From the NCBI RefSeq assembly GCF_000264995.1, contig NW_006767439.1, positions 413,179 through 477,178 on the forward strand: a stretch of 64,000 nt of DNA, read 5' to 3'. Shown piece by piece: positions 55,387 to 64,000 of this stretch; the stretch's first letter is position 1, and each line of letters begins with the position of its first letter. The notes below the pieces were generated by a model. The model worked only from the letters and a program-made list of their open reading frames with translations, had not been told where the DNA came from and made no database searches. The DNA comes from Punctularia strigosozonata HHB-11173 SS5. Its lineage: Eukaryota > Basidiomycota > Agaricomycetes > Corticiales > Punctulariaceae. A program made the translations under genes and the position numbers.

Positions 55387-56891
55387 ATGGGCAATCGATT
55401 GATCATCACAGGTGCATCGGGAGTTCTGGGTACTGCGATATACGATGCTTTCAAGGCAGTGCCTAAGACAGAGGTTCTGGGTCTTGCGTTCACAAATGCC
55501 AAACCGGGGTTGCAGAAACTCGATCTCCAAGATCGCGAGGAAGTAGAACGCGTCTTCACCGAGTTCAAGCCGGACTGGGTCATCCACTGTGCAGCTGAGA
55601 GACGCCCGGATGTGGCGCAGAAGGTGGGTAGCCTTCCGATTGTACAAATCCAGGGTTGATGGTCCGCTGCGTCATCACTGAGCGCTGAGCACTCGGCTGA
55701 CGTCGTACACTAGAACCCTGACGGCACGCGTAACGTGCGTTTCGCAGCTATCGCCATCAAGGCTTTCCGGCTTGTGCTGAAGAACCAATCAGCTCAATGT
55801 GAACGTGTCTGGACATCTCGCGCAACTGGCAAAGACCCTCGGTTACACTCTTGTGTATATCTCCACAGGTAATGTGTTTTAGCCCATATTGCGATCAATC
55901 CGTGGCGGCGGCGGCGTCTTTATCTTTTACTCTGCATTTACGACATGCGATCGAGCTGCTGATACATCCTCATTTTCTGTGCAGATTATGTGTTCGATGG
56001 ACAGTCGCCGCCGTACAGTGTTACATCTCCTACCAACCCGCTGAACCTTTATGGAGAAACCAAGCGCGACGGCGAGAATGCTGTCCTAGGTGTCGATAGT
56101 GCCAAAGTGGTCGTCCTGCGCGTTCCCGTGCTGTGAGTACATTTATATCTTTGTTGCCGTCTTGCGCCTCCGAATCCCATGTTGATATGACATGTTTCGG
56201 TCCGGTGGCAGGTACGGGCCCACTCCTCGTAACTCGGACTCCGCGATCAACATACTCCTCGACGTCGTGCATGATCAGTCCGGAAAGCAATACAAGATGG
56301 ATCACTACCAAACCCGCTTCCCCACGAATGTCATCGACATCGCCCATTTCCTCGTCAGATTGACAGGTTCGGTCCCCCCTGATCGGTTTTCCCCGCACAT
56401 TTTCCTTTCCCCCTCCCTCGCTCCCACTCCGAACCCCTTTCAAAACTCAGAACTCCGGATCGCTGAGATGACCTTCTTCCATACAGCTGTGCCCGAGCCG
56501 CTTCCGCGGATAATGCATTATTCCGCACAGGAACCGTTCACGAAATATGAAATCTGTCTGATTTTCGCGCAATTGCTCGGCCTGCCTCACGCGCACATAA
56601 TCCCCGACGCCGAGCCCCCTAAGGCGAGTGTCAATCTGACATCCTGGTCCCCGGTGAAATCGTCTCTGACAAAGGTCATGGATCACAAAGGACGCCACTG
56701 CTCGTCCGAAGGATACTCAGCTTGACGTGCACGAGACGGAGGAGCTGTTGATGCGTGCTGAAGCGCCTCTCAAGGAATTGAGCTCGAGGATTCCGGACAA
56801 AGGTGGCATTGGTCTGGGATGCAGCGGCTTCGAAGAGTGGTGGGCAGGTTACCTCAAGGTTGGAGAACCTGCGAGCGCGTTTTCCGGATAG
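55387..56891 (+). CDS. RmlD/MAT2B-like NAD(P)-binding protein (324 aa)
   Basis: Extended short-chain dehydrogenase of the dTDP-4-dehydrorhamnose-reductase family; the eukaryotic branch includes the regulatory beta subunit of methionine adenosyltransferase. Seven exons sum to 975 nt. The nucleotide motif GASGVLG spans residues 9-15. Then follow DLQDREEVERVF, WVIHCAAERRPDVAQ, LVYISTDYVFDG and the YxxxK pair Tyr134/Lys138 in NLYGETKRDGE. RVPVLYGPTP and HYSAQEPFTKYE mark the C-terminal half. The intron 56624-56690 appears to be GC-AG (gcgagt); a gtcaat donor 6 nt further gives two more residues. Without dTDP-rhamnose genes nearby, a MAT2B-like role is more likely than rhamnose synthesis. An in-frame ATG also lies upstream at 55321. 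Confidence 0.9.
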
Positions 56892-57163
56892 TTGGGAACT
56901 CCAACTCTCTTCATGTATAGGTATCCACAATTGTATTTTGAATGAGATACAGGCATTTAGTTCGCAATTCTCTAATGCAGCAACTCTCAAACATTTCTAC
57001 ACTGTTACATAGTCTCGCCCTTGTGCAATTGTACATGGTCAGGCTTCGTAACCCACAGCACTCCATACGGTGATGTGGAGTTATGATTGGTGAGGTCGCT
57101 CTTCAGACATGATTTGCTGTTCGGAGATGTCGTCGGTCACCGTCAATGCCTTTGCGAAGGTAA

Positions 57164-57411
57164 CTATCCACTCACACTCTTAGCCTGGCTGCCGGTCCCT
57201 TGAGTCTTCTTGGGCTCTTTCATGTAGTCTGCCACCACCCAGGCTAGTTAGCCTGCACCGCTAGTAAACTGTAGGTTGCGCTACACATACCATGCCTTTG
57301 TTGGGAATCAGATACGACCTCGGGCTTGTTACCGTCAATCGAGCTGACGCCAAGGATGGTTTGCTCGCCAGTGGCCTCGAGAGGAGGAGATTGGGTGCCA
57401 GAGGTAGACAT
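57164..57411 (-). CDS. Small hydrophilic protein, function unknown (about 66 aa)
   Basis: Exon 57411-57291 encodes MSTSGTQSPPLEATGEQTIL through QQRH. A 47-nt intron (57244-57290) leads to WVVADYMKEPKKTQGTG. The reading ends at a TAG after SVSG, but gtgagt within the last codons is a good donor. A third exon beginning near 57126 would then give QIMSEERPHQS as the end. The protein is short, charged and without hydrophobic segments. I do not recognise it. Confidence 0.55.
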
Positions 57412-57857
57412 TGTCGTGTTTATCTGAGGATGTTGCAGGGTTATGGCACCGGAGGATGAAAACAGGATGGCATATAAAGCCCTTGGGCTGAGGCGTGCGA
57501 GCAGCATGATGTCATACCGAATGACGTTACTTAACGCGGAGCTCGAAGTTGGGACGACTTCGCAGCGTGCGAGTCGGCGCAACTTGGGAGGTGAGTATCA
57601 GCCAGGCGGCGCTGGAGCCGATGCGATCCTTGGGCAAAGAAAGCGATTGCAACATATGGTACATGTATTAGTATGTGTAGCTGAGTAGACGAGACACTGG
57701 CGGTGAACACTGGTAAAATGACGTCGAACGGTTGAACACGAACGCGCCGCAAGAATCAGCAGGACAAGGAGTCGGATCTTTGAGCTCTCTCAGAAGATTG
57801 GATGAAGGGAGAAGACGAACTGCCGCGACGGAAGATAGCCACATGTGTGATCGCATT
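57412..57857. other. Intergenic
   Basis: Upstream region of the small gene and 3' region of the RMD1-like gene. No gene is seen. Confidence 0.5.
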
Positions 57858-60119
57858 CTAAGATTGCTCCATCATCCGTTCCAGAATCCGTAATACCTCT
57901 TGCTTGGACACCACCGAGCCGCTTGTGGAGTTCGCAATCTTCTCTGCTGCGGTCTTAACAAGAACCTTCGCAGAGCTATTGCGTGTGGTCGCATGAACGA
58001 TTAATCGCGCTATGACCTCTCCCAGCTCAACGAGAATAGCAGCGACGATGAGCCCTGCATGCGACACATCAGTGTTGCGTTACCGAAGTGTCGCCAGATA
58101 GCGGTCACGCACATATGATGATCCATGTTATGCGTTCCATGGCCGAGTTGTTGAGGTGATCGTGGATCGCGTCCAACTGTACGTAAGGTGGTGAGTCGGA
58201 GCTGGCGGGTCGTATGGTAAGTTACCGACCAGATCGCTTGCGACACCAATCTTCTCGTTCAGCGCTTCAACACGACTCCCTATTTCCATATATTCCCGAA
58301 CGGCGTCATAGAGGTCTTTGAGGCTGGCTTCGGACCAGAAGAGTTCAGGCACGTCTAGTACATTTGATACGAGATTGACGTCCCGGCGTAACTTGAACAG
58401 ACGTCCTGTAGTGAATGCGATGAATTTTACATTGAGATAAGATATGTGGACAGCTCACCGGTTAACTTCAATGCATCTCTCCTCCTTAACGTCAGCTTCC
58501 CGCTTTCAGCGAGCTGTCGTGGTATAGCGACCGTTTCCGGCGAGGATAGCACCGCGCGTGAGTTCGTCTCGTAGTGCGCAAGCAGAGTGGATTGTGCCAG
58601 AGCATGAGCGATGGACAACTTAAGGAGATGCGAGTGAGAGCGGAGGGCTACGTGAACGAACACGCGATAGTCAGAGGAATCGTTCTCGATAGAATGAAGA
58701 TCTGATACTGACTGAAGAAGTCATTGTAGATTCGAGGATACGCAATGTTGGGGTCATGCTGTATTGGATGGATATGAGTATTATACTGTAGTCCTAGGAA
58801 AGAAGAGCAACTGACGACGTAATGACATTCCTCTACTTCCCAGTCATCCTCCTTGATCTTGCGTCGCAGAATGCCGGCGTTCTCGATGTCGTCCAGAATG
58901 CCGCGTTCCTCTCCTTCAGAGAAGCCGAAAAAAACCACAACACCTAACGTACAAGCACTCGTAAGCCGTCATCTTGAAGGCCTATAACATATATCGTTTA
59001 CCATAATCAAAGAAGATAGCTTCTGCGACGTCATCCCCCTGACTCTCTTGACGTGAAGCCTCGTCCTCTACATCAGGTGTGAAGGTTCCTTGGCTTGCTG
59101 CTGACACAGGCGGTTCATGGAGCACAGGTGCACTCTGGGAGAACGAAACCTGAGTGTATGCGCTCGCGAGCGCTGGAGTTCTAATGGTCTCCGGAGAAGA
59201 GGCGAGTTCAACCTCGGAAGCGCTGCGAACGACCAGATCGTGGTCGGAGGTCTCCCCTTCTGTATCGCTGATGCCAACTGGAATGGCGCGGGCTTGCTGT
59301 GGAGACGAAGAGGGTATATATCCTTGGGGATCGAGGAGAGCATCTTGAGACGTTGAGTTGAAGTATGTGCCCTGAATAACTTGTCAGTATGAAGTTACAG
59401 CACGCCAAGACGTATCTAGCAGTACATCATAGCCCGTGTTCTCCGCCTCTGACATGCGACGGATGATCTTGTGGTTGTCGGTCGACTCCGAGAAGGCTGA
59501 TGAACGAACGTTCACATTCGGTCCATACCCTGGCAGCAGAGGCAGTTGGTACATCTAGGATCGACAGTACCTCGTAAACCACTAGTATGATCGATGCACA
59601 TATAATGACCATACTTACTACATACACTGCTTCATCGTATATTCTGGGCACAACGTTATGCTCCCTCTTCAGGAACCCCGCAAGGAGCTTCATCTTCAGC
59701 GCCTCCGCGATGCAATAAGCCGTGATACGCCTGAATCCGGCCTTCTTCCTCTCGCTCTTACTCATCCTCTCCCCTTGGTTCTTGTAGTCCCGAACCCGTA
59801 CACCAGCGTCGGTTTCGTATCCGAGTTCATCGTCGCCCTCTTCTTCGTTGAAGCCATGTTCGTTCACGCGAGGAAGCGGTTTCGTCTGAGGAGCCGAAGG
59901 GAGTAGGACGAGCTTTTGCGAGGTCTTCGAGGTTCGCTGAGCTTTGGGCGCGGTGAGGGCCTGCACCGTGCCAGTCGCGCGTCGGCGAAGGGCTGGAGTC
60001 GCGCCACCAATGCCCGCCGGCGCTGTCAGTCCCGAGAACGAGCGGCGCTTGGTACGTGGGGGGTTTGAGGGCCGTCGAGCGGTCGTCGGTAGTTGGGACA
60101 TGATTGTTGCCGACGACAT
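57858..60119 (-). CDS. RMD1/DUF155-family membrane protein (about 599 aa)
   Basis: Nine exons sum to 1800 nt. The N-terminal 160 residues are basic and disordered, followed by RRITAYCIAEALKMKLLAGF. The conserved DUF155 core shows YGVVVFFGFSEGEERGIL, DDWEVEECHYVHDPNIAYPR, YNDFF, HSHLLKLSIAHALAQSTLL, TLRRRDALKLTGRLFKLRRD and LDVPELFW. One C-terminal membrane helix follows (ITWIIIWLIVAAILVEL), then a short tail with ERMMEQS. Yeast Rmd1 and Rmd8 and S. pombe Sif proteins belong here; human RMND1 is the mitochondrial relative. Exact location is not certain. Two ATGs compete: 60119 (MSSATIM) and 60101. The long insertion between VYV and the core is Ser-rich. Confidence 0.9.
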
Positions 60120-60639
60120 TGAAGACGGATGATGCAATGAATGCGTCGGTTAAGCGCGGGCGCTTATTTCGTGGCTATGTTCTTGTGTGCGCTACGGAAA
60201 GCATTGTTGTTCTCCGACGTGCAAACCACAATAATAACAAGGCACGGCTCCTTCAGCTTCCTACATCCGGACCATCCCTTGTTATTATATCGAACCATGG
60301 GCTCACAGAGGACGCTGCTTGTCTCAGATGTCATCCTTGTATTCCGCGAGAGCGGATGATGTACTAGTAGCTTTGGCTAAAAGGCGCTCGGAAACGGGAC
60401 AGCATCGTCGCCAGGTCTCGGACGTACAATTGTCTCGTTCCAGGAGAAGATAGCCTTGTCTATGCGGTGCTTAAAACGAAGCTGTTGAAGATCCCACCGG
60501 ACCAAAGCTCTCGATACCCTCGACTCATAGCATCGTACGCTCTCTGTGCCGCCGGACGGACTCTACGATCCAAGCTCTTGCTGCACACGATATATACATC
60601 ATCTGATACCACGACAACCTTATTATACCATCTTATAAC
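60120..60639. promoter_or_regulatory. Divergent region between RMD1-like and unknown gene
   Basis: 520 bp between two divergent starts. It is AT-richer near 60590-60640, just before the rightward ATG. No specific motif is recognised. Confidence 0.4.
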
Positions 60640-63271
60640 ATGCTGGACAACATTATTCACCGCAGCAGGAACATGGCTATCAAGGCGGCGGACATAGCGT
60701 TCGCGGAGGGTTACGACGAAGTCCAGTCCATCATCCAGGGCTTGTCCGACCAAAGCCTCTTTCGCAAGATCCTTGAGGATGAGTTATCGAGGTATTTGAG
60801 TGTTCTATAGCCTAGGGGCATGCGGACTAATAGCATATGGTTGCCAGACTGACGTCTTTGCACGACAACCTCAGCAGAGTTCCCAGACGCCGGATCCCCG
60901 TATTCGAACAGGATGTTAAGCGGGTTGTATTCATGTCGAAGGTGTGTCAGAGTCTTCCACCGGTGTCTAGTAAGCTGATTATTGCCTTCCAGGTGCTCGG
61001 AGGCTTTCTCACAGACGAACGAGCCCAAGTGCCCGCGGTTTCATCTTTGATGCGCGTTACAGTCGTGGGGCAGGAACAAGGTATGCGATCTAGGTTATGG
61101 TGATCCATAGAGCTTTTCACACCTCGCTCCGAGTAGATGGGACTCCTGCCCGCACGGATGATATCGCGGACATTCATGTCCAACGCGACGAAACCCCCAC
61201 GACGCCTGTTGAGCCTACCCCCGCGTGTCCGATTGTTCTTGAAATACCTCAACCCCGTGCGAGCTTGCCAAATGCAGAATCGGCGCCCTCTAGCCGTCGC
61301 GCTGCAGCGCCGCGGAGCGAGGAACCATCCCGGGAACTCATGTCCGACGCTCAGGTGGATCAGACACCTGAGCAATCGTCTGCTCCCGCCCACAATGCCA
61401 CTGAAAGCACTCTCCAGCCAGGCCGTACGTACAAGGCCGTTCTATAGGCGCATAAACTATAGCTGACCTAATTCTTCTCTGCAGACGGCTTGTTGCTCGG
61501 AAGTACAAACATAGGCATGTGGATCTTCAACACATCGCAGGAGGCTCGCCCCGTCCGGTCGTTCCGGGACGAGCATGGGCAGGTCATCATGGTCATCGTT
61601 ACTCCGGAGGACAGCCCAGTTACCATTGAAACATCTATACCTCCCCGTCCTCGCGAGCGTTCTCGCGAGCTCGATGAAGCGCGATCGACCCCTTCTCGTT
61701 CTGAAGTTTTGGATAAGATGTTCGACCCTCAAACTAGTGGCTCCCACACTGAGCACCCGCCGGTAATCGACGTCCGCGCTCCTTCTCCCCCGCCCACGCG
61801 ACGCTCTCGCTCACCTAGGGCCCCTCTGCGGCGATACGAGAGCAGCTGCGTATCGCGCTCTTCGTTCCACGAATCAGACTACGGGAGAACGATGAACACT
61901 GCACATATCGCCGGCAACGAGTCAGTCATCTCGCACTCATACGTGCCCGCACCCATCCATGTGGAGGACCCGACTGGGGTGGCATATTCTCGCCGCGATG
62001 ACGCTCGGGCAATTCATGCTCAGAACGGCGATGTTCGGGAAACGTACGGATACCGAGACCAATCTCGCTCCGCGGAAGGCGGCTCGCGCTACGCCATATC
62101 CGAAACTTGGCGATTCCCTGCGCGCGAACAAGAGAGAGCGCCGGTGGGCAGGTCCAGCACGTCTTCAAGTTTTAGCCTTGAATACGCCAGCCCTGATCAA
62201 CCCGTTATCCCTCCTGTCTCCACGCTTGCTTCATCTCGTCCTTCGCGCCTGAGCCTTGCTGCCCCCGCCTCCACCCATGAAGACCGCCACCAATACGCGC
62301 GAGGTGCTTCGCGGATGCACCGCGCTTTCTCTTCCACGGACGCCGGTCGTACCCCGCTACTCCTCAACGAAGCCCAATATCCGTATGGCGGGCACGTGCC
62401 ATCTGTCCACGCTACCGATGCTTCCCCTCGTCCCCACTATGGCCAGCATGTCCGGCACGTCTCCGACACATATGTGTCAGGATCGACTAGTGGCCCGTAC
62501 GCCTTGAATTCCAATTCTCTGCCTGGACATTATACCACGCCGATGACGGCCTGTAACGTATGGGTTGGCGATGAGCTACAACCCGCGCCCGAAGCTGCCA
62601 TGGCCGACTACCCTCACCTCCCAACTCCCGTGCAGCCTCACTTTCAACAATCCGCTGCAGCATCAGCGCAAGCTGTTCCGGCACACTTGCAGGACATCTT
62701 GGCTCCGTCACCGACCATCTACGCGCGCCCACCTGCAATAGCAGGGCATGTCTCGCCCGAGATGACCGCCGCTGACTACCGCGCGCCACGGCCTCAAACT
62801 GACCTGCGAGACTACGGTCATGGCCGCGAGGTTCCGATCCGTACAGAGCTCTCGCCGCTGCAGGGGTATAATCTTCCCAGGCAACGCCTCGGCGCATCAG
62901 GGGCGGGGTACGGGATACGGCCCACCGACGTTTACGACACCCCGTCATCCGCCTTGAACGAGCAGCTACCTGCATGGTCTCCCTCCACTGCGTCTGAGGT
63001 ACTTTCGGATACTCCCCGAAACACCTTGTTCCCGTCGCCTCCTAATACTGCTACGCTTATTCGAGCGCCGAGGTTAGCGCAAATCCCGCTGCCGATGTCG
63101 CCTGGCATAGCAGGTTCGTGGGCGATGCAGTCGACGCCCTCTTCTCACCCATCCGAGGTTGCGAACGCGGGATACGGGCAGCACTCCGGAGGAGGGCAGC
63201 ACGTCTTCCCCGAGCAGCTCGATCATGCACTCCTGAACCCAGATCAAGATTACATGTTCACTTTGGATTAG
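60640..63271 (+). CDS. Large disordered protein with ordered N-terminus, function unknown (803 aa)
   Basis: Five exons (60640-60791, 60848-60941, 60993-61080, 61134-61424, 61485-63271) sum to 2412 nt. The first 110 residues look folded and helical: MLDNIIHRSRNMAIKAADIA, LSDQSLFRKILEDELSR, VFEQDVKRVVFMSK and VLGGFLTDERAQVP. The next 100 are Pro/Ala-rich. A short conserved-looking motif LLLGSTNIGMWIFNTSQ opens the last exon. The remaining 570 residues are rich in Ser, Pro, Ala, His, Tyr and Gln and predicted disordered. There is no signal peptide or membrane span. I do not recognise the family. The fourth acceptor (61133) was chosen because the nearer one breaks the frame. Confidence 0.72.
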
Positions 63272-63837
63272 CGATGTGGCGGACGTCGTGGCGGATGCAA
63301 ATGAGAACATTATATCTGTTTATCGCCGAGCGCGAGAGTAATACTTCTTCCCAAGGATTTCTTGGGCAGCTGTGCCTTGTATAGTTCGCCCATAAGGGCT
63401 CTAAAATTGTACGAACAACGACCGAAATGATTGACGACTGCAAATGTACAATAGATGCTGCGACTCTGTACACGACTAATAACGACAATTCACGATGTAA
63501 TTTGTCATCTATCATCCATCATCTCATGGGGAGAAGGCACCCCGGGATTGTACTTCGTCAGTGAACTTTCCGTGTATGCACGCCAGATTTACATAACCTC
63601 TCCACGACGTCATTAGTTCATTGCACGGGTCACTGCAATACTGTACCAGTTGGTGGTTTGGGTACCCTTGTTATTTTCGTACTTCTCGATATGACCGTGT
63701 CACCATGATCGTGAAAATGATAAAAAGGCGACAGCAATTGCATAGGTTCGATGTGACATGACACCGCTACACAATACGTGAGCCCATGTCCTGTGGTCGC
63801 TAGGTTGAGATCTCCACGAACAATAGCTGCCCCATGC
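63272..63837. other. Intergenic, right part of window
   Basis: 3' region of the unknown gene and, if the next entry is real, of a leftward gene. Nothing else is seen. Confidence 0.45.
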
Positions 63838-64000
63838 TCAGAGCGACCAGTCGACGACCAAGACGGACGCCAGAACCGTCAGCGGAGTTGCAATATCTCT
63901 GCCTCGTCTTTTGTCTCCCTCCACATTGCCCCCATTGTCGAGCCTCACGGCGACCACGAGCGAACGTTGCGCGAGAATTATCTGCGTGATAGGATCGATT
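63838..64000 (-). CDS. Possible 3' end of a leftward gene, cut by window edge
   Basis: On the minus strand the last 163 bases are open and end with TGA at 63840-63838. The frame reads IDPITQIILAQRSLVVAVRL, then a polar part, and closes with a hydrophobic tail ATPLTVLASVLVVDWSL. Such an ending would suit a GPI-type or membrane protein. The piece is too short for a firm call. Confidence 0.3.
   Translation of the reverse strand, partial: IDPITQIILAQRSLVVAVRLDNGGNVEGDKRRGRDIATPLTVLASVLVVDWSL

Noticed and set aside
1-64000. Transposable elements, virus-like elements, CRISPR arrays, rRNA
   Set aside because: I found no reverse transcriptase, integrase, transposase, capsid or long terminal repeats, no regular spacer array and no rRNA signature. 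Reading by eye could miss old fragments.

Overview
The window reads as nuclear DNA of a filamentous basidiomycete, most likely an Agaricomycete. Genes are dense and carry many short GT-AG introns (about 45-65 nt). Small exons are common. The recognisable products are fungal or basidiomycete in type: a DASH-complex Dam1, a DDX60-like helicase, two small MAPEG proteins, Asp-box and P450 enzymes. I saw no CRISPR array, no rRNA, no convincing tRNA and no recognisable transposable element. Protein models were assembled by eye. Splice sites were chosen for canonical ends, for phase and for family conservation, and for nearly every model the exon lengths sum to a multiple of three.

Layout. 1-2.6 kb: 3' part of cohesin SMC1 (+). 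3.0-7.4: a long disordered protein (-). 8.3-10.2: divergent ribosomal genes RPS13 (-) and RPS6 (+). 10.6-14.8: a 23-exon DHTKD1-type 2-oxoadipate/2-oxoglutarate dehydrogenase E1 (+). 15.1-16.2: a Gly/Ser-rich wall or GPI-type protein (+). 16.3-22.6: DDX60-like DExH helicase (-). 23.1-24.2: HAD phosphatase (-), divergent from an aldo/keto reductase (24.8-26.0, +). 26.1-31.5: TauD-type dioxygenase, MAPEG protein and cytochrome P450 (all -). 32.3-35.2: Polo-like kinase (-), divergent from a second MAPEG gene (35.7-36.4, +). 36.8-38.0: Dam1 (+). 38.0-41.0: gene-poor. 41.0-45.7: a C2H2 and a bHLH transcription factor (+). 46.2-46.9: four-helix membrane protein (+). 47.0-48.3: secreted Asp-box glycoside hydrolase (-). 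48.3-52.3: gene-poor. 52.3-54.2: arrestin-like protein (+). 55.4-56.9: RmlD/MAT2B-like NAD(P) protein (+). 57.2-57.4: small protein (-). 57.9-60.1: RMD1/DUF155 protein (-). 60.6-63.3: disordered protein (+). A possible 3' exon lies at the right edge (-).

Most genes are independent housekeeping genes: chromosome cohesion, kinetochore coupling, mitotic kinase, ribosome, mitochondrial 2-oxoacid oxidation. The 24.7-31.5 kb stretch groups four oxidoreductive or detoxification-type genes and may be a loose catabolic group. The most unusual sequence-level signals are a 6-nt micro-exon in the DHTKD1-like gene, several GC-AG introns, a paralogous MAPEG pair that brackets the P450 and the Polo kinase, and a C-terminal extension of Dam1.
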